A DNA stretch of 64,000 nt from NCBI GenBank assembly GCA_015179045.1, contig WHUZ01000018.1, forward strand, positions 372,001-436,000, read 5' to 3'. This DNA is from Kalaharituber pfeilii (Eukaryota; Ascomycota; Pezizomycetes; Pezizales; Pezizaceae). Position 1 is the stretch's first letter; every line of letters starts with the position of its first letter. This document shows, piece after piece, positions 21,314-33,060 of this stretch. Both the position numbers and the translations under genes were made by a program. Under the pieces are notes generated by a model that was given only the letters and a program-made list of their open reading frames with translations, ran no database searches and was not told the origin of the DNA.

Positions 21314-24300
21314 ATCGTCGTCCTCATCGCCCGTGTTCCCCGTCCTTTTCCGCAGCCTATTGTTCGCAACCGCGGCGCCCTCGTGGATAAACCAAATCGG
21401 TATGACCTCCCACTTCTCGGTCCCGAAATACCCCACCGTGACACTTCTGACACCGACATCCGCAAACGCTTCCGCAGTGGTCCTGAGCGCGTACATCAGC
21501 TCCGCCTTCGCGATCCCGTACAGCTCCTGCGACGGGACCCCCCTCGGCTGTCGCAAGCGTCGTCGTGTATGGCTGCCCCGCGGCAGCTGCGGAATATGTC
21601 TGACTAGAAGCGAGCCCAAGTCTCGCAGATTCATGATGTCATCGTTTTCTGCGTGGGATGACGCCCACGCCCGGACGTTGGAGGCGAGAAGGACGGGGGT
21701 GAGAGGGAAGATGTATGGGTATACGAGACGGGTGAGGTCCGGGAGGTTGGAGAAGGCTTGTGCGAGGTGCGAGACGGAGGCAAAGGGGTCCTTGGGCTCG
21801 GGAGCGCCGCGGGAGCTAGAGGGTGGGGGGGTGGGACTGGAGATGGGAATTGAGTTGACAAACGGGAGGAGGGTGAGCTGAAGAGTGGCGTTGTTGGGGG
21901 CGGCGCCGATTGCAGCTGGTCCTGGTGGTGGGGGTACAAGTCCGTTTGCGCCTGTTGGTTGCGGTGGTGGCGACGGTGGTAGTAATAGTTCATCCCCACC
22001 TGTTGCTTGCCCAGGAGCCGCATTACCATTTCCTTGCTCCGGTCCATCCGCCTCACTGTCGCCTTCCTCCTCCTGCTCTTCCTGCGTGTACACATGTCTC
22101 GTAATCTCGTCCTGTGGGTACACCAACGCCTTGATAACTAGCTGTTTCACCTTCGGTAAACACTCCAGTAACGTCTGGGTATCCTCGACCCCAATTTGGC
22201 CATACACGTTCGTGACTCTCAGTTTCCTGATGTTGAAACTCTTGATTGTACGTGCGACATCTAGGAGCTGCGATACCTTGATCCGGGAGAGCTTCAGCTC
22301 AAGGGCCTTGAGTTGCTTAAGGTGACTGAGAAGCGCGAGGAGGCGGTCGTGGCGGAACTTGATGCCGTGGGCTTCAGCAGGGTGAATAATTAGTTTCGCG
22401 TCGTCGTAATTGTGGACCACGTTCAGAATTGTCAGGGTCTCGCCTAGATGACGGGCAACACGGAGAAACGCGGGGTTATTGAGACGTAGATGGCGGCCTA
22501 TGAAAGTCAAGAGATGTTAGTCTAAGTGGTCTCAGAGCGGTTGGAAGGATTGTAAACGTACTTAAGATCCATCCCGACCAACCAAGTTTCTTGATCTTGT
22601 GCCGTAGGAAAAATTTCTCGTAACCCGGACTGCTAATCCATGTTGGAGGGGTCTCGAACGAGCGGAAGAAGCCACATCTGCGAATGGTAAGGGACTCAAG
22701 TTCTGGGAAAGTGAGGTATTGTCGGTTTGTGCTGCTATCGTTATCATCGGCTGAATTTCCGTACTCCGCTGTATCATTGTTTGTCGTTTCAGCTGTATTG
22801 CTTGTGTCCTCATCGTTATGCACCGGCATGGCCACAGCCTGGGCGGCGGAGTTCCCTGGGTTAGCGGACCCCGTAACTGCTTCCTGAAGCTCTTGTCTGC
22901 TTGAACCAACAAGCGTGTCACCATCTGCCATTGGCCCTTCTCCATCCTCCTCAGGCTTTGATTGAGACTCAGTTTCGGGCTTGCTCGCTTCTTCCTCCGC
23001 CTCATCTTCCTCTGCTCTGCTGACTGGTGCGAACTTGGGAACGAACCAACTTCCCAACACGGCCTCGGGCTCCATATGACTTCCTTCAATCTTCAAAATC
23101 TTGAGCTTTCTACATCTGCGCAGCAACGGAATCAGTGAAGCTGAGGCCTTCAGTTCTTCCTCCTCCGCCACTTGCACAATGCCCTTTCGGTTAACCTTGC
23201 GCGTATGCTTCTCCCGTGTGAGGTGATAGCCGCAGTTGTGGATCTGCAGATTCTCAATGGCGTAGGTGAAAGCGTTGGAGATTGTGTCGGAATGGAAGCG
23301 GACACGGATAGGGTTCCGCCCGTTGGCCACATGTGGAATTGTTGGGACAGGTTTGCTGCTATCAGGAATGAGGTCAATCAACAGCCCTACCTTCTTCAGC
23401 GGCTTCTTGCTACTCTTGCCGAATTCCCCAATGGCCACCTGTGGAATTATAGGGGTAGGTTTGTTAGAAATGCTGGTACTATTGTCGCTGTTGTTAGGGT
23501 TATCAGGAGTGAGGTCAGTCAACCACTCTACTTCCTTCGGCCGCTGCTTGCTACTCTCGCCGACTTCCCCAATATCATGTAGCGATGACTGAGGTTCTTT
23601 GCCCTTTCCCTTGTGCGGGTTATACCCCACATTCTCGTCGAGCGGAGTGAGGTCAATCAACCACTCTCCTTCCTTCAGCGGCTGCTTGCTACTCTCGCCG
23701 ACGTTCCAACTGTCATCTAGCAATGACCGAGGTTCCTTGTTTGGGTTATACTCCGCATCCTCATAGAACGGAACAACGGGACCCTGTCGTAACACGTTTA
23801 CCGGGCTATGAGCTTCACTTCCCTTACCACGCACAAACTGCAGCTCCCTCAGATTCATGCATTCCATCCGAAGGCTCTTCAGCTTCGGGCTCCACTTGAG
23901 CGCTCCCAGGATCGCATTCGCGATCTTGGGGTCTCCAGCATGTATTAGCAATGTTTCGAGGTTACCTAGGTTTCGGACTGCCTTTCTGGCGAGTTGGACA
24001 AGGATTTGTAGCGCCGCTCTCCGCTGGCGAATGAGCTCTGTGAGGTCAGCGCCCTGGTATATGTTTAGGGTGTCACGGTTGGGAAATGACCACTGGGTGG
24101 CGCCACGGTAGACGAGCAAGCGGGTGTGTTTGGCAATGTGAGGCTGACAGAGGGCACGGAGGATCCCGATGCTGAAAGGCATGATGGCCAGGACGGCATT
24201 ACCCGCGCGTGGAGGGAGGTTCTGCAAGAGTCCATTGCAGCTGCAGTCACTCTCAGACTCGGATAGCTCGTTCATAAGAGCCTCTTGAATGGAGCTGTCA

Positions 24301-27140
24301 TTCGGAGTGCCAGTGGCACCTTGCACGGCCTTCGGCCCCGTAGCCACGTTTGCTGCCTCCCGCTTGACTGCCGCCTCCTCTTGCCTCTTCTTCCTTTCTG
24401 CCCGTCGTCTCGCTACGTTTCTGTCAAACTCGGCCTTGCTAGCCTGCAGGTCCTCCAATGACTCGCCAAATTCGACACGATTGTATATCATTGGAGTGAG
24501 GATTGCGTGCCAACGCTTACAGACCAGACTCAGCTTACTGGCCTGCACGTATATGGTTGGTATGCTGAGAATCTGCGTAAGGATCTCCGTGGGCAGCGTG
24601 GTTATCAAGCCGGGCTTTCGCGTTACTGGAGCTTCCGGTCTTTCGGCTGGCTGCAAGTCTAAGGACATGGATGGGGCGGGGGCGATGGCACTGGCGTAAT
24701 CGATTGCGGTGGAGTCTATGCCGGGCCTCAGCAGGCCGTAGGCGTCTTCGTCCGGGGCCGCGGGCTTGATTTCAGCCCTTGCTTTGCCCTTCCCTTTGAG
24801 GTCACGCTTTGCCGTGCGCTTCTTGTGCTCCTGGACTGATGCAAGCCCCTGCTCTTGGCTATACGCCCGCATCTGGCGGATTTGTTCGCGGAAGCCATCT
24901 AAGAAGCGGTCAGCGGCCGGAACGATGGGAGCGACGCGGAGGGGCCGACTTACCCAGGAACCTTCTCTCGGTCTCTTGCGCCTGCTTCGCTTTCCTCCCC
25001 TCCCGATAGACCACCCTCGCCACGCGCGCCCTTGTGCTGTCCTCCGCGCTCAAGCGCTTCCCGGATGCGCTGCCACTGGCGGCCCGCGGGCGTCGGCTCG
25101 GAGGGCCGCCGCACCCGCCGCTCTCGATGCCGCTGTCCTCGGCAGCGCTCGCGCTCCCCGTCTCGCTGTCGTCCTCGGACGCACTGGAGCCGGGAGCGCC
25201 GTAGTACGTGCACTTGTCCGCGGGCGCCGTTTGCGCCTCGGCTGGCCGCAGCTGCTCCCGCGAGCTATTTGCCGCCTTGCCCTTGCCCTTGCGGCGCCGG
25301 CGCCTCCGCGTGGCCCTCTCGGCATGCCGCTGGAGCGCCCCGCGGACGGCCCGCCTCTCCCCGTCCCTGTCGCGCCGGAGATACTCGTCCGCCGGGCACC
25401 CGATGGTCTCCTCGACGGCGCTCCGCAGCACGCGGATCTGCGCGTCCAGAAGCGCAGTCTCGATCTGGTAGCGGCGCTGCTGCACAAAGTAGCGCAGCTG
25501 CAGCCGCTCGAGCGGCGCGGGCTGCGGGGGCGGGCGCTGGGCCGCGGAGAAGAACGAGGCCGCGGCGGGGGCGGGGGTGCGCGCGCGTGGCGCTGTGGCG
25601 GTGCTGCCCTCCCGCTGCTGCTGCCTCTGCTGCCTGCGCTGGAGCCGTCCCCGTCCCGCCCCTGCTGCGCCTCCTCTCTGCCGCCGCCTCCCACTGCGTC
25701 CGCCTCGCCCGCGCCCTCCCCGCTTGCATCCAGCCCCCCCCGTGGGACGCGCCCTCCCCGCTCGGAGCCTCCGCCCCCGCCCCCCCACCAGCAGCCCCCG
25801 CCTCGCTCCCCTTCGCCTTCTCTCCCCCCGCCCCCTCCTCCGCCGCGCCCTCCGCCTCCTCCGCGCCCGCTGTGCTAGACTCGTACCCCGCCCCCGCATA
25901 CCCCTCCATGGGGTCCACCCAGTGCGGCCCCCCCCAGGCCCGCCCCCCCCTGCATCCGCCCCCCCCCACATCTTGTAATACGTCAATGCCTTCGGCATGT
26001 GCAGGTCCTCGCCGTACCGCATCTCTCGCTGCCCAGGCCACCTCCACAGTTTGCCATCCGAGCTCTTGTACATTCCTACGGTGGCAAGAAGGGAGTGCTC
26101 GGTGTCTTGCTTACGCCGGCGCTTGCGGTGATCGTTTCTCCCGGGATTTCCCGCGCCGTGGTATGGAGCTGGTGAGGAAGATCTTGAGCTACGCTTGGAG
26201 GAGGAGCCTTCCCCAGTCGTCTTTCGGCTCGCTGTGGCATGTGGGGGTGGTACTATGTCAGCCTCAAGGGGTGCGTCCTTCTTTTCCTCTCTGCCATCTT
26301 TCTTCCCTTTCTCCAGGCTCGTGCTAACCACCTCTTCTCCTTCTGGGCACTGCTTCACTTGCTCCTCGACCATATCATCCGGCACTTGAGACCTCTTCAC
26401 AGGATCTACGGAATAGTCACTTTTGTCATCATAAAAATTTCTCTTTCTCCCTCCGCCCCTCTGCCTTGGCTCTTCAGGCTCAAGTTTTCCCAAAGGGCCC
26501 ATTCCAACTCCCATCATGACTTCCTCCAGCCACATTTCGACGTTCTTGATCCATGTTGTTTTCGCCTTGACATGCTGGAGATGCCTCAAATGTCTCTCAA
26601 ACAACATGTACGGCGTCAACCTTGCCAGCTCCTCTTTTGTCAGCGGTTCAGGAGGAGGATCATTATCTAGACTCGGGTGCATCAGAAGGTGAATTTCCCA
26701 GGGGCGTAGAGTCATGGACAAAGGCCTTGTTGAATGCCGGAGATACCAGGCATTGGATACGGTTGGTGCTAGACGAACAAGTTCTGGGCTAGGGGCTTGC
26801 ACAGGAGGTATTGGCATCGAAGGTGTCAAATATAAATTCTGGGGAATCTGAATTGTAATCGGTGGTGGAAGACCAGTATTCAGTAGCTGGATTACCTGGG
26901 GGGGAGGTGCAGCCGGAGGATCCGTTTGCTGCTGCTGCTGCTGCTGCTGTTGCTCCTGCGGCGGAGGGGGGGTATATGGATGCCTGAACTTGTTGCTGGG
27001 GGTCCTGCATCCTCCTCTTCGGCTATCTCGAGATTGAATGCGCTACCGGTACTTCCTTCTCCATCCGACGGTGTACTTGTGCCACCATCCGTTTCACTAT
27101 GACATGCATCAACATCTGGTTCTAACTTTTCTGTATCCAT
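21023..27140 (-). CDS. F-box protein, multi-exon, with problematic 5' half
   Basis: Likely an SCF ubiquitin-ligase substrate adaptor. Supported exons are about 27041-24954, 24898-22562 and 22497-21023, joined by introns 24954-side GTAAGT..TTAG (24899-24953, 55 nt) and GTACGT..ATAG (22498-22561, 64 nt); both keep phase. Exon 2 encodes the F-box (LITTLPTEILTQILSIPTIY ... LSLVCKRWHAIL) about 85 residues into that exon, then Leu-rich segments; exon 3 continues LRR-like (LKALELKLSRIK, IRKLRVTNVYG) and ends in an acidic region. Exon 1 has a helical RYFVQQRRYQIETALLDAQ segment and a Gln run. ATG 27140 is the best start but lies in a different frame from the Gln run at about 26930-26965, and a second frame problem exists at 25640-25980. 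Either introns were missed or homopolymer indels exist. The F-box core is certain; the 5' end is not. Confidence 0.65.
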
Positions 27141-29140
27141 GAAAAACTGATGACAGAATATTTGCCGGGAATCTTGTCGCTCACTGTGCCCAATAATCCA
27201 CCTTTGCGCGAGTGTTTTGTGAATCGCCGAAGCTGGTCTAAATAGCTTATAACTTTAGACTTGCCGGCTGTTTATAGCCAACGACCGGTGCTCTAGTATC
27301 GCCGCACTATGTTGACGTCCTAGATTTCTCAAAGTTGGATTTCTTCCCTATCGTCAGAACCTTTCTGGATGCGGGGACTTCAGCGGGGTTACGAGCGCTT
27401 AACCCTACCCACTTGAAATGTGCGTGATAGGAGCCGAATCTGTTGTTGATTGATAATCACCACTGTTGGAAGCAAAATGAAACAAGTTCAGAAGATGTAT
27501 GTTTATAAATCGTCAAAACGAAGGAATAAAACAGTAGTTGTCGGAAGAGGGCTGAGCAATGCCAATGCTCGTTCGTTATCGATAATTGGTTTTGCCGCCG
27601 CTCGCCTGATACAAGGATGTTAGGTCCGCTTGCAGCTGTGGGTTGCGGCTAAAAGCTTACCTGCTCATCCACTGCTGGCCTAATAGGTTGGCAACGGTAG
27701 TACTCATGACCACGCCTTTCCACTTTGTCAAGGAGGTCGTACAAGGCCGAGGTATGTATGTGAATCATTTAACTCTGCAGCACTCAGTCATACTGTGATA
27801 CCTAATCTATTGATTATTTTTGTATCATGGTGGATTCGGATTAGAGTCTCAGTTATGTTACACATTCATGACAGGGGATTTGAACGGTGATTCGCGACTT
27901 GTGCTACTAGCCTCGTGTGCAGACGTTTTTGGCTGTGCCGTGCTACATTGCCACTTACTCGCTGATTCAAAAAGTATTCGTACACTCGATGTTGCATACG
28001 AGCTATGCGCTTCTGAGAATAGCATGATATGCAACAGTTGCTCCCATGCGGGTGTGGAATTCGAACGTATCTAGGTACCTAAGTATACGTCGAAACACCC
28101 TAAAAACACTGCCGATGGCCAAGTAAAGGCTCTCAGTCCACTATTGCAGTCTCGCATCTCCCTACCATATTTTGAAGTCAATTCCCTCATTATCTATCTC
28201 ATCTCACAAGCAGGAGCCGCATGACCATTCCTTAATACAATGTAACAATTGCATACTGCACCATCCCCAAAAGCGCATAGTGCGTATGCATATGCAGTGT
28301 CCGAATACTTTTTGAATCATGCGAGTACTTGACGGCCACATTATGGCGGTGCACAATTACATGATGTCGACACACTGACTCACATTGGGAAGGTCTCAGG
28401 TTCTCGATCCCGATCTGTTGAATAATAGAAGTCGCTTTAGCTAGCAACCAGCTGGGGTTGCGACTGGCGAAAAAGATCGTCTACCAATTGGACCCCACTC
28501 GAACATCCCTGTAGGATGGAGGTCTCAACAGTGTCGTGTTTCGAGGTACCATATTTGAGCAAAAATTTGCAGATCGGAGAAAACTTGACAGCTACTATAT
28601 TTGTTCTCGATGATGATCGTTTTGTTTGTTGATCAGGTTTGGCCTGAACATGATGTGCAACATCGTCCCCGCGCTCGGCCTTTGCGTACTTCGTAGCTCA
28701 CTGACTGCCGTCTGCGGCATGCGGACAGTGCGGATCACGTCTATCGGTACCTTGGAGAAAAAAAACAGAATGTGTTGTTGTTTTTTGTTGGTAACGGCAG
28801 TTTTTCTCAGGCCCTGGAAGGAACGTCAATACGAAAACATGAAACGTGGGAGGGGGGAGGGGGGGAGGAAGGCGATGAAACGAAACAATGTAGAGTGGAA
28901 TTGGATCATGTCTGTTGGAAGAGGATGTGTGTTTTCGTAATCTTTTTTTTTTTTTTTTTTGGTTACGTGTACCTGGAAGTGTAGTGCAAAGGACATTTTA
29001 TTTATTTTATTTACTTTCTTTTTTTAATTTTTTTTTTTTTTAAAAAAAAAAAAAATACTTGATTAATTGAGGCTGCCTTTTTTTCTTTTTTTTTTTTTTT
29101 TTTAAATTCGTAAAGTGAACATAGGGGTTCAGAAAGCTGT

Positions 29141-29173
<33 letters not shown>

Positions 29174-30999
29174 TGCGTGTGTTTTGTGTTTTGTGTTTTT
29201 TTTTTGTTTTTTTTTTTTTTTTTCTGGGTTGTCTGTTTTTTTTTTTTTTTTGGAGGTCGGAATCCGTACCCCCCCACCCCCGTAAAGAAGTACACGGAGT
29301 TGAGAATAAATGTTCTCCTTCTCCTTCTCCAAAAAAAGAAAAAAAAGGAAGGTATATTCTGAGTCAAGATGACCTGCATTTTGTATACCAGGTAAAAAAA
29401 AACCATATGCGTTATATGTAATTGAACTACCTGGATTATGTTACACTTTTTTTCTTTTTTTGTTTTGCGTTGAGATGAATGTAGATGTCCCCCCCAAAAA
29501 AAAGAAAAAAAAGGGAATACCTGTGTGCTTTACTTATCTGCTTGATTTACTTGATTTGCTTGCTTTGTATGTATATCTTAGAGCTACAGTGGGTATATAT
29601 TTGTAGGATGTAGAGAAGGTTATGCCCTTATGTTACCTTAGCCTTAGCTTTGGAGGACGGTCCCCCGGAGTGCGGGGGCAAGTGGGGGGTACAGGGCACG
29701 AGTTGTGCGGGATGGAAGGGGGAGGTATGGTGGGGGTATTGGGAAAGGAAAATTGGAAAATTGGAAAGTGTGTGTGCTTTGTGTTTTTGTGTTCTTTTTT
29801 GGGGGGAAGGGGTAGGGAGGTCGGTGGGATATGGAGTATGAAAATGTGAGTATTTAGTACATGTATGTATGTATCGATTGAGTAAAGGGTCCTGTGGTTC
29901 CCAAATACTTTAGATGCCGCGCCCAAATGGGGCATGAGACTTCTATAGACTAAATACATGTTGTGGGTTTGGGTAGGTGGTGCGTAGGTAGGGAAATAAA
30001 GGGTTGGGGAGGATATAAACGTGAATTTGGACTATATAAGATCATACCCTCTGAAGCGAAAGTTTCGTAGAGGCCATGTACTAGTAGTATGAAAAACTCA
30101 TATTTGCGTTGACTAAATAGATCTAACATCAACCCTGAATTGATTATTTTCTCCATGAACCCCTTTTATATTCCACCTGAATGGGACGTACAATAGCCCC
30201 CCCCCCCAAACTCCGCACTCCCGAATATATATCCACGAGTATTGATTGTTGTTGGCTATTGCTCTCCTTGGATACGTTTGTTTAATACGGTAAAACACGA
30301 AAAAAAAAAAAAATAATTAATAATGATAAGTATCTAAATAACTTCAACCCCCTTTTTCCCCCCAAAAAAATACCTGTACGGCCTTGGGTATCTATAACCA
30401 CCCCCCCGCCCCCGTAGTATACGTACTTGAATATGCTAAACACTGACGGAACCGTACAGTACATGTATGCGAAACTTTTAATGGCCGTAGAGAAAAGGTG
30501 TAGTCAGAATTCACCACGTGGGGATTATACGAGGGTCAATCTTTTGCGCATATAGGGTCTGGATATGCGCTTCTTTCGTTTTCGCGTATTCCCATCCTAC
30601 CATTTCAGGAATTTAGACAATTTTTCGGTAACCTGAACTTAGGTCTCATGTTGGGATTCAGACTTTGGTCGGCTGTAAACGCCATCTCGTCAAGTACGAC
30701 GTAATTTCAGTTAAGACTCGAATAGTTCAAGTACAGAATGGATGTAGAGCTACCAGACATTGCTTTTAGCAGCCCTTGGCAATGAGACTAGACGTTGATA
30801 ATCAAGTGGGTCACAACCGAGTCTGGTTAGTCACAACCCTACAGCTTGCTTAAAGTAGGCAGCCAAGGCATCAATATCTCATACAATCCAACTCCACCAA
30901 ATGGTCAAATCAACCATGCATAACATATATGCTACAGCTATCATACTTTGATTCCCATTCACGCAGAATGCTTGCAAGCAGGATCTGCAAAGTCTGTTT
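27141..30999. other. Gene-poor interval
   Basis: No open frame here carries a recognisable domain. It includes the upstream region of the F-box gene and a low-complexity block at 28940-29420. Short ATG frames (for example 27820-28074 and 28626-28940) have no support. Confidence 0.5.
28940..29420. repeat. Dense homopolymer T/A block
   Basis: Seven or more T runs of 14-30 nt and short A runs within 480 bp (for example about 29139-29172 and 29205-29223), interrupted by TTTTGTGTTTTGTG-type sequence. This could be decayed retroelement tails. The apparent K- or F-rich frames are not genes. Confidence 0.7.
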
Positions 31000-31120
31000 T
31001 TGTTAGTCGCCATAGTTTTCAAAGCAAGAAAGCAATTCTAACCGCTTACTTAGCATCGGTTTCCCGTTTGGTGCTATATATATATACTTGCCGCTTAAAT
31101 ACTGCGTGATATTAAGAGAC

Positions 31121-31422
31121 TTAGAGGATTAGCTTAATAGCTGACATGGGAAACAAAGCATCAGGAAAGGGATTATATGTTCTTATAGTCTTTCCTGTGA
31201 CAGCATTTGTTCTAAGAATGAACAATCCGCTGATTGCGCCAACCAGTCTACTGTTTGCGTAGCTTGCCACCTGAAAGGTGAGAAACCGACGCATTCCATG
31301 ACAAAAATTGCCCTGGACTCCTCTCGTAACCATTTAGTAAGCTTATCATCCTGCAGTAGCCACTTCCCAGTACCAAGTTCGAGCTTTGCGCAAACAATGT
31401 CGCGCATGCTTGAAAAAGTCAA
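31121..31422 (-). pseudogene. NACHT-gene linker relic
   Basis: The minus-strand frame reads LGTGKWLLQDDKLTKWLREE, resembling the GTGxWLL..F..WL segment that precedes the P-loop in fungal NACHT STAND proteins. The P-loop that should follow (CxGxPGxGKT) is not there: the sequence decays into CVGFSPFRWQ. A second, separate relic from the one at 33061-34475, same orientation. Confidence 0.45.
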
Positions 31423-31918
31423 TAGTGAAAACCAGTCATATGCTTTTTTTTCTGGGCTCGTCTATTCATGAAAAATGCTCCGCTACTTGAGTGCCAGTGA
31501 ATACTCCCGGCCTTACAGAGTTCCGTCGTACCTTCAAGCTTTCTGTGCATCTCAACTGCAACAGGTTTTGTTTCTACTGTGACATTTCTGATATAGGCAG
31601 CACTGATATCAGCAGGCCTGTAGATTTAACTGATTTCGTAGCGAATTACATATGCTCAAGCTGCAGGTGACAGTAAAAGTTCTTGGAATTCACCCTCTTG
31701 AAATGGCCCATCGATTGACAGGTGTTGTGATAATAGAGAATCATTCCTCCATCGAAAGCCTAAGAGTTCTCCGTCTCAGTTCCCGGCTGTGGAAGATTTA
31801 AAGTAGTTACAGAACTTACATAACTTTGGGAAACCTTCAAGACTCCCAAGGCCCAGCTTTCATCTCTATAGAGGAAATGTACATATACTCATCCGCTTAC
31901 TTGCTCAAGGTCTTCAAT

Positions 31919-31989
31919 TTAGCCTGTCTCCGGGCTATGAGGGCTTGCCCAGGGACCCTGCCATGGCCAAGTGCTACAAGCGGGGTTAT

Positions 31990-32023
<34 letters not shown>
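31919..32023 (+). mobile_element. 105-bp tail-only retroinsertion, family 2, perfect 14-bp TSD
   Basis: It starts TTAGCCTGTCTCCGGGC and ends GTGATTT plus about 26 A. TCAAGGTCTTCAAT is repeated exactly on both sides (31905-31918 and 32024-32037). It is about 88% identical in its unique part to 6494-6570. The insertion contains only the last 80 nt or so of the parent element. Confidence 0.85.
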
Positions 32024-32025
<2 letters not shown>

Positions 32026-32920
32026 AAGGTCTTCAATAATTTCATTAATTTCCTTGTACGAACGAGAGGTACCCAATATCATACATATCAAAAGTAAGTT
32101 GCAGTTCCTGGTACAATCAACATGCGTCCTTCCCATGGCGGAAATGGCACAGAACCCAAACCTAACCGATTCATCCTGCTCTCCTCCAGTACTCTGATCT
32201 CACCCCTCCCCGTCCGGTGCTTGTCTTGATCTTCTCTCTTAAAACCTCAAGGCAAAACCGTGATAACATCGACATTGAGCTCGTCCTGCCTGCAACCAAC
32301 ACGTATCGACGGCTTCGGGCCGTTCAGGAGCATGCCCATACTGCGGAAGTGCCTGACAGCTTTGTGGGGGAGTCACGGTATGCACTAGTGCTAAGTAGGC
32401 CACTTGCAAATACTAGTAGTGTATGCTTTGCATGTGTTGAGCTACGTCTTAGGGTTGAGGGATACAAAAGCATAAAAATGCATGGAAATACGGTCAAAAC
32501 GTGTGTACGGTCGTAAAACTTTCTCAACTTGCAATATGCTCCCCATCGAAGTTCGGATACATCGTGAAAAGCTTTTCTATACGATTGTTTATAGCCGCGA
32601 ACTTTGAATCCTCCAGATATGTAAGCAACATCACGCCAATCTTCAGAAAAAGAAGTTCTCATTCTGATATCAGACCTTTCCACTCCCACAAAGACACCAA
32701 AATCACAGCGTACTAAAGGACAACGGAGCGCTCATAACGGACATTAATGTTCTGCTGTTGACACAGAGGTGTATGTACGCGAGACGAGTTTATACAGGCA
32801 CAACTTTAACTAACAAGGTCGGCGCCTGGTAATAGGTTGTTGACCTGCGGACGAGCACCAGTCTTCGCTTGTGCTGAGCTTCCGCTTTAATCTTGTGGAC
32901 TGGGTGATTGGCCTTTATAT

Positions 32921-32980
32921 TTATATATATATATATATCATTGCTTGCATGCCGCCCGGGCGGCTATGGCGATATAACTA
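32921..32980 (-). repeat. LINE 3' tail, family 1
   Basis: Minus strand: CGCCATAGCCGCCCGGGC, GGCATGCAAGCAATGATATA, then an AT-repeat (ATATATATATAT) in place of pure poly(A). Confidence 0.55.
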
Positions 32981-33060
32981 CATAGGAAAATAAGGAGATA
33001 AAACAATGCAAATGGATCCAAAACTACTATAAGTTTCAATGGACGGTCAGCCAGGAAGGC

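Noticed and set aside
24950..26047. Several long Arg/Ala/Pro-rich frames on both strands across the F-box gene
   Set aside because: High GC removes stop codons in all frames. Only the minus-strand frames that connect to the F-box exons were used.
28380..28500. tRNA gene (GGTTCTCGATCCC and CCAATTGGTAGAC)
   Set aside because: The A-box-like and B-box-like pieces lie on opposite strands and no cloverleaf could be drawn.
29011..29406. Lys/Phe-rich open frames on both strands
   Set aside because: They are translations of T and A homopolymers with no complex sequence; not genes.
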